Shown here in pieces: positions 53,450 to 64,000 of a DNA stretch of 64,000 bases (position 1 is the first letter of the stretch; each line of letters opens with the position of its first letter). Made by a program: the position numbers and the translations under genes. The notes under the pieces are model-generated. The model did not search any database. It had not been told where the DNA came from and saw nothing but the letters and a program-made list of their open reading frames with translations. Source of the stretch: Steromphala cineraria (lineage: Eukaryota > Mollusca > Gastropoda > Trochida > Trochidae); assembly GCA_916613615.1 (NCBI GenBank), contig OU744723.1:29278296-29342295 (forward strand), read 5' to 3'.

Positions 53450-53467
53450 TATATATAGTTATTTGAC
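53450..53467. repeat. Right 18-bp target duplication of the LINE remnant
   Basis: TATATATAGTTATTTGAC, one transition different from 30736-30753. Confidence 0.7.
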
Positions 53468-53510
53468 CAATATCTAATGAAAAATATATTTAAAAAAGGT
53501 TATACAGCGT

Positions 53511-53873
53511 CTCTTTAACATTTTCCAAAACTTTTTATACATCTGTCGTCGAATTGGACTGTTTGTTAGTCTAGCACTCTGTCCAAAACCTAGCCATTTC
53601 TGCCTGTTTGTTGTCACACAAGGTGAACAGAAACACTTAATGCATTGTCCCACATTCAGTGGTTCAGGTGAAGAGTTTTCTCTTCCACTAACTCTTGCTT
53701 TATGTTGTCAATGCTGTTCAAGTTCTGCTGCATGTTCTGCTTCTGTTTCGTCATCATTCATTAAAGATTCCTCTTTGTTTTCAAACCTTTCACTTATATC
53801 TAGTTCCCACTTTTTTAGCTTCAAGTTGCTCCTCTGTTAATCTCAAAGACACAAATTTCTTTCTTTGCTCCAT
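53511..53873 (-). pseudogene. Unrecognised Cys-containing mobile-family fragment
   Basis: From ATG 53873 (MEQRKKFVSLRLTEEQLE) a frameshift leads to WELDISERFENKEESLMNDD, a stop, then in the same frame CIKCFCSPCVTTNRQKWLGF and SPIRRQMYKKFWKML. The Cys cluster followed by WLG, KKFWKML and basic residues looks like a multicopy uncharacterised protein family I have seen in cnidarian and molluscan genomes. No function assigned. Confidence 0.4.
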
Positions 53874-54379
53874 GGTATCTTTATATAATGTGAGTATAGT
53901 CACATATGGAAGCTAAGGAAGTGACTAATTTGGAGGGAATGGTTCAGCTATTATATTACTGAATGGTGACAGACATTTATAAACTTGCTCTTGTTGTCAG
54001 TGACACTGATATTCTAAGTATTTTTACAAATAGTTTGGCTGGATCCAATGTTTCTAGCATTCAGTGTGATTTTGCTGGCCAACATTGTCACAATGGAGAG
54101 CAAAGATGTGAATGTAGATGGAGACAAACCACAGCATCGTGTACGTGAAATTAACAGACAGCAGAATCAAAGGTTGAAATCACAGATCCCACTGTAGAGG
54201 CTTGTCTCAAAACGTTTCTCCATAGTCTGCCAGTATATAAACATGCTTAACTTTATGCCCTTTGCCGAAACACTCATTATGTTGAATCCTTCAACAACGC
54301 CATTCTACAATATGTTGACAAATGCATTGCATATGGCAAATGTTCTTACAAGATGAGAATCAGCCTTGGTATCCTCGAA
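53874..54379. other. No recognised feature
   Basis: Short frames only. Confidence 0.35.
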
Positions 54380-54655
54380 CGAAAATGTTGATCGGCCCAT
54401 AACATCACGGCAGATGGATCGGCCCATAACATCACGGCAGATGGATCGGCCCATAACATCACGGCAGATGGATACACCAAAATGTTGATCGGCCCATAAC
54501 ATCACGGCAGATGGATACACCAAAATGTTGATCGGCCCATAACATCACGGCAGATGGATACACCAAAATGTTGATCGGCCCATAACATCACGGCAGATGG
54601 ATACACCAAAATGTTGATCGGCCCATAACATCACGGCAGATGGATACACCAATAT
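54380..54655. repeat. 27/43-bp minisatellite
   Basis: Three 27-bp units (ATCGGCCCATAACATCACGG CAGATGG) are followed by about four 43-bp units that add ATACACCAAAATGTTG. The longer unit is the shorter one plus a 16-base insert. Confidence 0.9.
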
Positions 54656-55786
54656 TAATGTCAATTTGGAATCAAACAAACACTGTTATATACCACAACT
54701 GGAAATGCATAGTTTTGTTAACTTGCTCACCTAGTGAACAAAATGCTGACAATCATAAATACTTTTCAGACAGACTTGTTATGTTAATGTTAATTTTACA
54801 TTATTTCAGAATAAACAGCCTATTGATAAAAGTATTGACAAAAGGTCTTGATAATTGAGGACGTTGTTGTACGTGACACTGAAAACTGAAAAACACATAT
54901 CAGAATAAAACATCAGAAATTAATAATTAGATATTTGACATTAAAATTTAGATAAATAACTGTGGGAAATCACTCTTATGTTTTTTCTCATTACTGGACA
55001 CAATGTTTGGCAATTCAACTTTGGTGAAATGTACATCACTGGGCCAGAAGAGTTTTGACATGTTCATTGACACTTTCTTTCAAATTTTACGTAAACAAAC
55101 AAGACAGTATTACAGGTGCCTGTCTGGCCAATGATAACAACAGAATGTGTAATTTCTAATAAAGACAAAGCACTCTTCTGATTAAAAATTGATAGTGAAA
55201 TCATTACCGAAACATTGCACTGTCCAAACCAAGCCGGTTTGTTTGTTAGGCGAATTTATTTTAACCATCGCTTAACGGACCAATTTAGATCGGCCTAAAG
55301 GCATTTGGTGCGGAGTAATGTTCACCCCAAGGTTTTTTAGGTCGTTTTGCGAATTTGAATAGGTATAAAAGTTATTCGAAGGGTGACATGTGTTGGAAAT
55401 AAGCCAAGTTATGGGGGAAAATGTATAACTGAGAGGTTCTTGTGCATATGTATGAGATGTCACCAATTTGAAGCGATAATTTTGACTTTACTCGGAAGCG
55501 AGTCGAGATCGGCAAGATGGATGCCTTTATTCCTTTACTCTATTTCATAAAGGGGACGGGTCTTTCTTACCCACGTTTTACCTACATTTTATTTACGATA
55601 TCGGGTTCCTGTGGTTCCACTCTTATAGATGGTCTCTTCTCTGACTGACTTTCAGTTCTATACAGTTCATATGAACCTTATAAAAACAACTCATATATGC
55701 AGCAACAGTGCAGCGATGTTTTCACTCACCGTTTCACATAGTTGCGGCTGAAATTTCGAATTTACCAAGCAAATGAGCGTGCGGCA
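54656..55786. other. No recognised feature
   Basis: A/T-rich, short frames only. Confidence 0.35.
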
Positions 55787-55890
55787 CTCAAGTGATCCGC
55801 AAGCGTTGCGCTCAAGTGATCCGCAAGCGTTGCGCTCAAGTGATCCACAAGCGTTGCGCTCAAGTGATCCGCAAGCGTTGCATTCAAGCG
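55787..55890. repeat. 24-bp minisatellite (about four copies)
   Basis: Unit GCGTTGCGCTCAAGTGATCC GCAA. Being a multiple of three it gives the repeated peptide SSDPQALR, but no gene context supports translation. Confidence 0.85.
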
Positions 55891-57575
55891 ATATATATAT
55901 AATATATTCATGTATCGAAAGTAGCTCACATTGTTTCTCTTATGATGGCACCTGTATAAAAGATACAAACACATCTTATTCATTTTAATATTTTATTTTG
56001 ATTATTCACTTGTGCATAAAATAATTTGAAACAAATATATGCCAACAGTTGCATTCTAAAATAAATTACATATTCAACTGTTAAGAACTCCAATATCAAA
56101 GAATTCATTCACTGATTAACCTTTATAGCTATTTAATGAAGTCCTTACAATAACAGGGCCATTTATAGATTATTACAATTTCTGTTGAAAAATGTCACAT
56201 CACTAAGTTATGAATGACAATTTTTGGGGAAACTTATGCTAAATGTGATACATTCAAGTATATAAAGTGAAGAAAATGAAAACATTTTTGTTCAAATTAA
56301 TTTGTCTGTGAGTTGTGGCTTGGTCTTTATTCTGAAACAATAAACAAATGTTTGTACAATCAATTAGGATGCCCGCCAGTGAAAATAAAACAATAGTTTC
56401 TCTTATACATGAATCACACTTTTAGTGCATACATAGATATGAATTAAGAACAGAATTGCAATGTGGCTCTAATCTGTAACTAAATTTTGCACTTCAGTTT
56501 ACTTTAATGACACTGCTTTGCTATTCCTGTTAGTTCCCTTATGTTGTGAGGTTTGTGTATTGTAAGCCTCAGTGATCACCTTAAATAAACAATTTGAATA
56601 CATTTCCTTCAATGTATGGAAAGAGAAAAAAGACAACAACTGAACGTGCTCACTCAGTTACAAAAAGATGAAATAACAAGCAAAAAAAAGTATGTGACAC
56701 CTGGAGCACTTTAATTACTATTTATTATAATTAATCTATAAAACAGATAGAATTTGACCTAATAATTGACATTTGAATGTGTAAATGTTTTTTATACTTA
56801 TTTATGATTATTGTATTTACATTTATTTGGCCCCAAAAATAAATGTAAAGAAATGAATGAAAAATAGTGAAAAGATTTTGAATCATTTGAATTTCAATTA
56901 TTACTACCTTCAAGACTATGTCTACAACTGTCAAGCTTGTTTATTACTATCATAATCGTGTTTAGTAATTAAAAAATCTTATCAAAGGAATATCTTCAGG
57001 TGTCAGGATTTTAAAATCTAGACTACTTTATGATCAAAAATAAATAATGAAAAATTATATATATCTAGATAATTTGGAGAATAAAAACATTTGAATAAAA
57101 AAAATGAAAGAATACACAATAATTTAAGAATTGAACAGAAAGACTTTCATTGAAAATCTATATGATCAAACTTTAAAAATTGTATTAAAACTGAATGTGT
57201 CCTGAACTAATGACAAAAATTAGTTGTTTTTTATTCATTTCATTTCAGTAGGTGTACAACATGGTAATACAGAATACATGTTTCAGTGAAGCATTCATAA
57301 AATGTAGGCATTTAGTCACTGTTGTAAAATATACATGAGAGCTTTCCATTTAGCATAGAAAGAGGACAAAGTATTATTTTTACAAGCTATAATTTTTTCC
57401 ACATTGAAAACATCCTTGACAATGCTAACAAAACTGTCAATTGATAACTTGGTTTTCTTGATACTTGAGGCATGTATATATTTTTTCGCCATGAGGATGA
57501 TATGTGATGCCAGAAGGCTGACAGAACTGTTGCAAAATAAAATATTTAACTCTGAAATGGCAATATTAGCATGTG
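55891..57575. other. A/T-rich, no recognised feature; 3' flank of LINE
   Basis: The last 200-300 bases may be the 3' untranslated region of the minus-strand LINE that follows. Confidence 0.35.
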
Positions 57576-60130
57576 TTATATGTTCATAAAGTTTTCAACT
57601 TTTCTCCAGAAGTCATTGCATTTAATAAAAACATGCTGTAGACTTTCGGGTTCAGATTCACAAAAAGAGCAAATATTAGTTTGAATTAAATTCATTTTCA
57701 ACAACTCCTTTCTAGTGTAAATTGCTCTGTTAATAAATCTATACTGAAAATCCAAGAGTTTTACATCTTTAGTACAATTTCTATATCTTGTAAACACTAC
57801 ATTCCATTCAATATTTAAATCAAGTTCATTTTGCCATTTTTGACACACTTTTAGTGAGGTGTCATTAGCAATCAATTTATCATCGAAATTTCTACATCCT
57901 TTTTGTTGAGAAAGTAAGTCTTGAAGAGTTTGGCTTAACAAAAGGTTTTGTTTCTGCTGTTGATTAGATAAAAGAGTGTTTTCCCATATTTTGGGGATGT
58001 TCAATATTATCTTATTGTACTCAAGAATTGTTCCCTTGATACGATATAGGTTTTTAACTTCATTAAAAGTCCAAAATTCATTATAACCCCAAATATCTCT
58101 TACTGTGTGAATACCTCTGTTAAACCAACTCTCAATTAGAAAATTTCTATGTCTTAGATGATGATTTAACCATAAAGGTTCAGCTAATATATCTTCTACC
58201 TGAGATGTGTCTACGTCATGATATTGTTTATAATATTTACCCCAGATTGTTAAAATTTCATTCCAAAAAGGGTTATCAATAGATACATGCTTATCTATGT
58301 GTGCCCCTAGAAGAAATATTTTAATAAATGGAAATGAGCTTAGATTGTGAGTTGTTTGTTTTTTTATATACCTTCTAAGGCAAGATAGTTTAAGTGCATT
58401 TATAAAGGAACTTATATCAATCATTCTTAATCCACCCTCTTCATGTTTTCTACATATAGTTGTCCTTTGGATTTTATCCTTCTTGCCATCCCATATGAAG
58501 TTATACATAATTTTATTCAATTGGTCAAGAAATTGCTTAGGAGGGGATGGTAATACAGAAAAAATATGAACTAAAGTTGATATTGCAAGAGTTTTTAGAA
58601 CAGTAATTTTCCCTTGTATAGTAAGTTTTCTCTTTTTCCATCCAGCAAGAAGTCTGTTTATTGTTTCTAATCTTTTTCTAGTATTGATTATCCATAGGTC
58701 CTCCAAAGTGGGATTGAGATGAATACCAAGGATGTTGAAGTCAATCTAAACCACTGCCTGAGCACAATTTCACACTGCTTCCAATCATTGAACCAATTCA
58801 AATAGCTTTAGTTTTTTCAATGTTTATCTTAAGTCCCGACATCTTAAAGATCAGTCTGTTAGTAATACAAGAACTAAGTATCTTATACAAGGTATTTAAA
58901 AGTGATACCGGTATAGGGCGCCAATTTTTCATATATCTTTTATCTTTGTTTTGTTTGGGGACACAAGCAATTATGCCTCTGTTTATGGTATAAGATAAGT
59001 GATCTTTGTCCAAAATTTCATGAATATATCTATATACCCAAAACTTTAGGTCTTTCCAAAACCATTTAAAAAATTCAACTGGAAAGCCATCCAAACCTGG
59101 GCTCTTATTATTTTTCATGGCTTTTACAGTTTCAGATAGTTCTTTCATTTCAATGGGTTTGTCTAGCTTCATTGCAAAAGAGCTATTAAGTGAAGGAGTG
59201 TTAATGGTATTTAAAATTTCATCTGTATTATATTAAATGTCATCAGCAGCGTAGAGACTATGATAAAAGTGTTCTTGTTCCTGTAAAATGGCTCTACCAT
59301 CAGTCAAAAGTTCATCCTTTTCATTTATCAAAGAATTTATAAGTTTGCTGGTATAATTTCTATTTTCTAAGTGGCAAAAATATTTTGTTGGTTTTTCTCC
59401 TTCAAACCATTGGATTCTATTTCTTATTTGTCTACCTTTTTCTTCCTCCTCTTTAATTTGTTCAAGTTTTGACATATTTTTAGAAAGTTTTGCAAACATA
59501 GCTTTATCAACATTTTGAAAATTTTCTCTTATTTCATCTTCTAACTTTTTTATTTCACTTTCCAGATAATTTGTTTTTTTTCTGTTTTCATTTTTTTTAG
59601 ATATGATGCAAATGTGATTGATTTTCTTCTGACTTTCATGAGAAAATTTTCCATAAAGAGCTCAGCAGAGATAGTTAGATTTAAGTTAAGATCATCTATT
59701 TCTCTTGTGTCATCATTTTCAGCTGAGTATTCATCTTTTGTTTCCATTAATATTTCCTTCACAAGTTTATTATAGTCCTTATTGTAAAGAAGAGAAGTGT
59801 TTAGTTTCAAGTATCCTTTCCCTTTCTCCTTACTGTGTGCATTGGAGAAAGTTAATGTAATTGCAGAGTGGTCCGATTTATATCCTGCTAGAATTGAAGT
59901 TTCTATGGTTAAATTGGATATATCATCAGATACAAGAAAGAAATCTAACCTGGCTTGTTGCCTAGGTTTTTTTTTCCACCAAGTCAATTTTCTAATATTT
60001 GAGTTTCTGGTTCTCCATAAATCTGTCAAGTTATTTGACTCTATATTATCTAATACAATTTTCCTGGCTTTAGGATTATTTATGTGCTTATAATTCTCTA
60101 AATCGATATCAGCATTAAGGACAAAAATTA
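57576..60130 (-). pseudogene. LINE ORF2, L1/Tx1-like, with RT palm deleted
   Basis: Minus strand from about 60.13 kb: endonuclease end (LTDLWRTRNSNIRKLTWW, AGYKSDHSAITLTF); linker RIQWFEGEKPTKYFCHLENR; RT fingers KNNKSPGLDGFPVEFFKW and GIIACVPKQNKDKRYMKNWR. It then jumps from SSCITNRL directly to SGLKINIEKTKAI: motifs A, B and YADD have been deleted (near 58.85 kb). A long open C-terminal part (58706-57576) has GWKKRKLTIQGKITVLKTLA, and the zinc cluster CSFCESEPESLQHVFIKC. 5' truncated inside the endonuclease. Same broad clade as 10.8-13.3 kb. Confidence 0.85.
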
Positions 60131-60544
60131 GTTAATTGATATATCAAAAGTCTTCAAATTGATTTACAGCTCATAAGCATTTGGAATCAAGTGTTCCCTC
60201 ATGTATTTACAGCATACGATCAACCTGTCTGGGTGTTTACAAATTAAAATGTTATTAATCAAGTCCATTTATTTGCAAATTAGGTTGCAATTGTCCAAGC
60301 TGCACATGAAAACTGCAGCTCCCGGTAATTCTAACAAAAAAGTGACAACAAAGCATCAAAAGAGACATTTTTTGTTCTGCAAGTATACGTCTTGGTATTA
60401 TTGATATTACGGTGTACAAAAACTTATCCACATACTTCGAGTTTATGTTAAAACGCTGGAAAAACGTTCAACTGGTGATTGATCGATCTGCATGGTGGTT
60501 GACATTTTGTTTGATTAAAGCGTCGTCATAGCAAAATCAACAAT
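60131..60544. other. Probable 5' region of the following LINE
   Basis: Non-coding 414 bases between the truncated LINE and ORF1; likely includes the internal promoter/5' UTR of the plus-strand LINE. No motif verified. Confidence 0.35.
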
Positions 60545-61423
60545 ATGGATACGGCACAAGAAGCTACAAACTATGTTGAAAGTGTTTTCTCTCAGCCTAA
60601 CCTTGTGCATATCCATGATGACATCTGTGAACCAACTGCGCCAAAGAAATTGAAGTTATGTGGTGAAATTGACACTGTGAATGTACATGACGTCAATGTC
60701 AACAAAAACAACACGGGGACAACAGCCCCATCGAAAGCTGCAACCACTAATGAAGATCTCCTTACTGCAATCAACTCGATGAGAAGTGAATTCAAGTACC
60801 AAATCAGTGAAGTTTCCAGAAGTTTAACTGAGCTGGTAAAGGTAGAAAACGCAAAGCTGAAAAGTCATTTTGAAAGTGAAATCAAGCATATCAACGAGAA
60901 AGTAAGTCAACTCGAAAGTCAGCAATCGGATGGTAAAGAACACTGCACAAGGGTATGTGAAGATCTTAGTGATAAATGCCGAACATTAGAAGCAAAATTT
61001 TCCGATGTTGTTAAAAAGTGTGACAAACAGGGAGCTGAATTCGATTTCGTGATGATGAACCTGCCATTACATAAACATGAAATTGACAACCCGAATCAAG
61101 TCTGTCAATCAGTGAGCAAGGTGATTCGTGATGGATTGAAATTGACAGATGTCCGGGTCGCACGTGCAGTTCGCAAGAAGCGCTCAGACAACAAACCGGG
61201 TGTTGTGTTGTTTACAGTGGAAACCACTGAGCAGAAGAAAAATCTCTTGGAAACTAAAAAGTGTCTTAAAAAAAGCAAAGACTATCAAAATGTGTATATA
61301 AATAAAGCCCTTACCCAAAGCGAGCTGGTTTCCAGATCTAACATGAACACTCTGATAAAGGAAATTGGAAAACAGGGTTCATTCCGTTTCCAAGGCAAAA
61401 AACTTGTTGTTTCTAAGGATTAG
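60545..61423 (+). CDS. LINE ORF1 protein (coiled coil plus RRM/FP-like nucleic-acid-binding domain)
   Basis: 292 codons from ATG 60545 to TAG 61421-61423. N-terminal low-complexity region; heptad-rich coiled coil about residues 80-165 (INEKVSQLESQQSDGKEH within it); then a folded domain with VMMNLPLHKHEIDNP, VARAVRKKRSDNKPGVVLFT and the ending GSFRFQGKKLVVSKD. This layout matches LINE-encoded RNA-binding ORF1 proteins. The stop is followed, in the same frame and without a gap, by the endonuclease of ORF2, so the two may form one product by stop-codon readthrough. Confidence 0.8.
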   Translation: MDTAQEATNYVESVFSQPNLVHIHDDICEPTAPKKLKLCGEIDTVNVHDVNVNKNNTGTTAPSKAATTNEDLLTAINSMRSEFKYQISEVSRSLTELVKVENAKLKSHFESEIKHINEKVSQLESQQSDGKEHCTRVCEDLSDKCRTLEAKFSDVVKKCDKQGAEFDFVMMNLPLHKHEIDNPNQVCQSVSKVIRDGLKLTDVRVARAVRKKRSDNKPGVVLFTVETTEQKKNLLETKKCLKKSKDYQNVYINKALTQSELVSRSNMNTLIKEIGKQGSFRFQGKKLVVSKD

Positions 61424-64000
61424 GGGAACTTGCGGTTAGGGTTTTGGAATTTAGGAGGATGGTCTAAAGAAGTTAACTGTAATAGTAAATTTAGAGAATC
61501 TGTTATTTGTGATCTAAACTTTGACATATTTGGGGTTTGCGAAACGTTTTTGACAAACCAAAATGGACTGAACATAAATGGATACACATGGTACGGCAAC
61601 AATCGACGCAGAAAACATGCGCGCGCAAAACGAGGCTCTGGCGGTGTTGGTGCATTCTTTAAGAACTCATTAGTGGATGATTTCCTTATTAGTGTCTTAG
61701 ATAAAGATACCGATGACATTATATGGTATAAACTGACTTCAAAACACGACACAGAATTTTCAATTGTCTTATGTGTTTGCTACTTACCGCCTGTGGGTTC
61801 GAGCCGTACCAACGATGGTGAAAAATTCTTTGAAAAACTATTGAATGATATTTATGTATACCAAAATGAAGGTATTTTATGTCTATGTGGTGATTTTAAC
61901 TCTCGGCTTGGAGCTGAACAGGATTTTATCCAAGGTGTTGACCATATAAGTGAAAGAGAAATCATTGACACTTCTGAAAATGTTTATGGTGCTCTATTTT
62001 TAAATTTTTTGACTGATTGTAATTGCTGTGTTTTGAACGGGAGAGTGGGTGAGCAAGATTTTACTTATGTAAAGAATGGCTCGTCTGTGGTAGATTATGT
62101 TATAACTGCTCATGAACAATTGTCTTTTTTTCAGTCATTTAATGTTTTGTGTATGTCTTCCTTAGTTAACGCTGGTAACATGCCCGACTCCATCCCCGAC
62201 CATTCAGTTCTAGCATGGGAGATAACTGTGCCTTCAAGTCACACTCGGGTGGAATCCACGAAGCAAGATTGTAATGGATTAAAACCAAAACGCTACCGAG
62301 CTGAAGCAATAAATAGCAATTTTTTACAGGATGAGAGCTCCAATCGACTTTTAATAGAAACCATTGCAAAATTGGAGAACTCGTTGCTGTGTGAAAGAAA
62401 CGTAAATATGGCATATGATGAATTTGTGAATTTCATGCATTCTGAACTAGATAGAACGGTTGGTGTGGCAAGCAAATCAGTTCACCATGGGAACAAAAGC
62501 AAGTTTATACGCAAACCCTACTGGTGTGAAGAATTACAGCGTCTTTGGGATGCATGTCGCAAGGCAGAACGTGAATGGCTAAAAGCTAAATCAACATCTA
62601 AAGGGAAAGGTCTAAAACATGTTTTTACTGCATCTAGAAAGACTTTTGATAGATCTCTAAGAAAGTATAAACGTGAGTACCAATTGAATGAACAGCAAAA
62701 TCTTCTAGATAAATACAAAAATAGTGACAGTAGAGATTTCTGGAGATGCATAGGCAAAATCGGTGTAGCTTCAGACAGGATGAATAGGATCCCATGGGAA
62801 GTGCGCTGTGGCGAGGAAGTGGTGAGCGGTAGAGAGCAGGTGCTCGACGTGTGGCGGGACAGCTATAGCAAACTCTTCATGGCGGATGATAACGCTAGCT
62901 TTGACAAGGACTTTCTAAGTGACGTTCAGCTTGAATTGAGTTCTAATAACACGGTGGATAACTTTGATGCAACCCCTCTGGATTCTCCTATCTCCATATC
63001 TGAAGTAGAGGACGCTGTGTATAGGGCAAAACGAGGCAAAGCTACGGGTATAGATCTTATACCAGCAGAAGCTCTGAAAAACAGTGAATCCATTAATATG
63101 CTACACAAGCTTTTCACATACTGCTTTGAAAACAACACTTGCCCTGACCAGTGGAAGACGAGCATTATTCTTCCACTCGAGAAACCAGGAATGGATGTCA
63201 AAGACCCTCTTGGTTACAGGGGTATCTCACTGCTGTCGGTTTCTTGCAAGATATTCGCAGACATACTTAATAGGAGATTCACAGATTGGTTGGAACGGAA
63301 CAACATCCTAGCAGAGGAACAAAACGGCTTCCGTAAAAACAGAAGTACTCTGGATCATCTCTATACCCTCTACTCTGTCATCCACAACCGAAAACAGTCG
63401 AGACAGTCAACGTTTGTCTGTTTTATTGACGCCATGAAGGCATTTGACAAAGTTAATCGTGACTGTTTGTGGTACAAGCTGAAGTGTCTTGGAGTGTCCG
63501 GAAAGTTCTTCAACTCTGTGAAATCCATGTATGAAAATACATCCAGCTGTGTTAGTGTGAACGGATATCATACAGACATATTCAAAGTGGACAGCGGAGT
63601 CAGGCAAGGTTGTGTGCTATCTCCAACACTTTTTTCTGTATTCATCAATGACCTTGCCCAGTCTATAAACAGTCTCAACTGTGGTGTTAAAGTCGGAGAT
63701 GAACTTTTGAGCATTCTTCTCTACGCTGATGATGTAGCACTGATAGCGCCGGATGAGCAAAGTCTACAGCGTATGCTCAATGTTGTGAGAGACTGGTGTT
63801 CAAAATGGAGAATATTGGTTAACATTAAGAAGACCAAGGTCATTCACTTCCGAACAGCTTCAACAACGAGATCAACTGCAACGTTTACGATCGGTAACGA
63901 GCCTCTGGAGAACTCACATGCATATAAATATCTCGGTTTATGGTTCCAAGAACACCTCGATCTTAACTTCACAGCTGGAGAACTAGCCAAGTCTGCAAAC
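61424..64000 (+). CDS. LINE ORF2: AP-like endonuclease and reverse transcriptase, intact to window edge
   Basis: Open without a stop for 859 codons to base 64000. Endonuclease motifs: GFWNLGGW, VCETF, CLCGDFNSRLG, SSVVDYVI, PDHSVLAW. RT motifs: KATGIDLIPAEAL, GYRGISLLSVSCKIFADILN, EEQNGFRKNRSTLDHL, motif A CFIDAMKAFDKV, motif B SGVRQGCVLSPTLFSVFIND, motif C LLYADDVAL, then KWRILVNIKKTK and YKYLGLWF. All key acidic residues are present. The first in-frame ATG is 62153, after most of the endonuclease, so the natural start is not a normal ATG. The family is a CR1/L2/Jockey-like group; I cannot place it more finely. One of the best preserved elements here. Confidence 0.9.

Noticed and set aside
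53640..53916. Plus-strand Ser-rich frames
   Set aside because: They are shadows of the minus-strand fragment with CIKCFCSPCVTT; the minus strand has the more protein-like composition.
55773..55988. Plus-strand peptide with SSDPQALR repeated
   Set aside because: The 24-bp unit is a multiple of three, so any open unit gives a repeating peptide; no promoter or flanking coding signal.
61420..63607. Minus-strand frames of 66-110 codons
   Set aside because: All are antisense to the intact plus-strand LINE ORF2.

Overview
The window reads as eukaryotic nuclear DNA from an invertebrate, most likely a mollusc and plausibly a bivalve. It is AT-rich and intron-poor, and is filled with nested transposons (Polinton-like, LINE, DIRS, PIF/Harbinger, Penelope-like, hAT and TTAA-type MITEs) and long minisatellites. 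I see no rRNA, tRNA or CRISPR, and no ordinary conserved host gene that I can name. The species is inferred from repeat content only.

Layout. 1-9.3 kb is the decayed right part of a Polinton/Maverick-like virus-derived element: an intact reverse-strand gene running off the left edge, a divergent structural-type gene, a tandemly duplicated two-gene module, a membrane protein, a protein-primed-type family B DNA polymerase, a retroviral-type integrase and an unknown ORF. 9.5-10.8 kb holds an 81-bp inverted repeat, a candidate short LTR and a Gypsy gag fragment. 10.8-13.3 kb is a decayed LINE ORF2. 13.3-15.7 kb is a PIF/Harbinger remnant carrying a clean hAT MITE. 15.7-19.1 kb holds a LINE ORF1 scrap and a DIRS element. 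19.1-20.7 kb holds a TTAA MITE and LINE tails. 22.4-26.8 kb holds two arrays of a 40-bp minisatellite. 27.1-28.9 kb is a Penelope-like element, followed by a 172-bp repeat element to 30.1 kb.

The central discovery is a complete 22,345-bp element at 30,782-53,126. Its ends are inverted copies starting GGGTCTGTGAAGTTAGCTCC. It is flanked by the 9-bp duplication GTCCAGCTA, and its roughly 1.6-kb inverted arms are built of 46-bp and about 208-bp subrepeats. It sits inside a truncated LINE tail that has its own 18-bp duplication, so the order of insertion can be read. Inside it are a decayed cysteine-rich-protein gene (candidate transposase), a candidate four-exon reverse-strand gene with a CCAAT-containing upstream region, a 3-kb satellite of about 62-bp units, and two sister domains A (37,316-39,688) and B (40,381-43,627).

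Domains A and B each have short terminal inverted repeats and arrays of a 16-bp box. The box is GGTAACGGTCAGGACA in A and GGTAGCAGTATTGACA in B. In both domains the boxes often come as pairs stepped by 21 bp, recur about every 190 bp, and follow the same orientation plan (minus, plus, minus, plus). I know of no described element with this organisation.

The right end (57.6-64 kb) holds a second decayed LINE and then a well-preserved LINE. In the latter, ORF1 and ORF2 share one reading frame separated by a single TAG, and ORF2 has no ATG ahead of its endonuclease domain.
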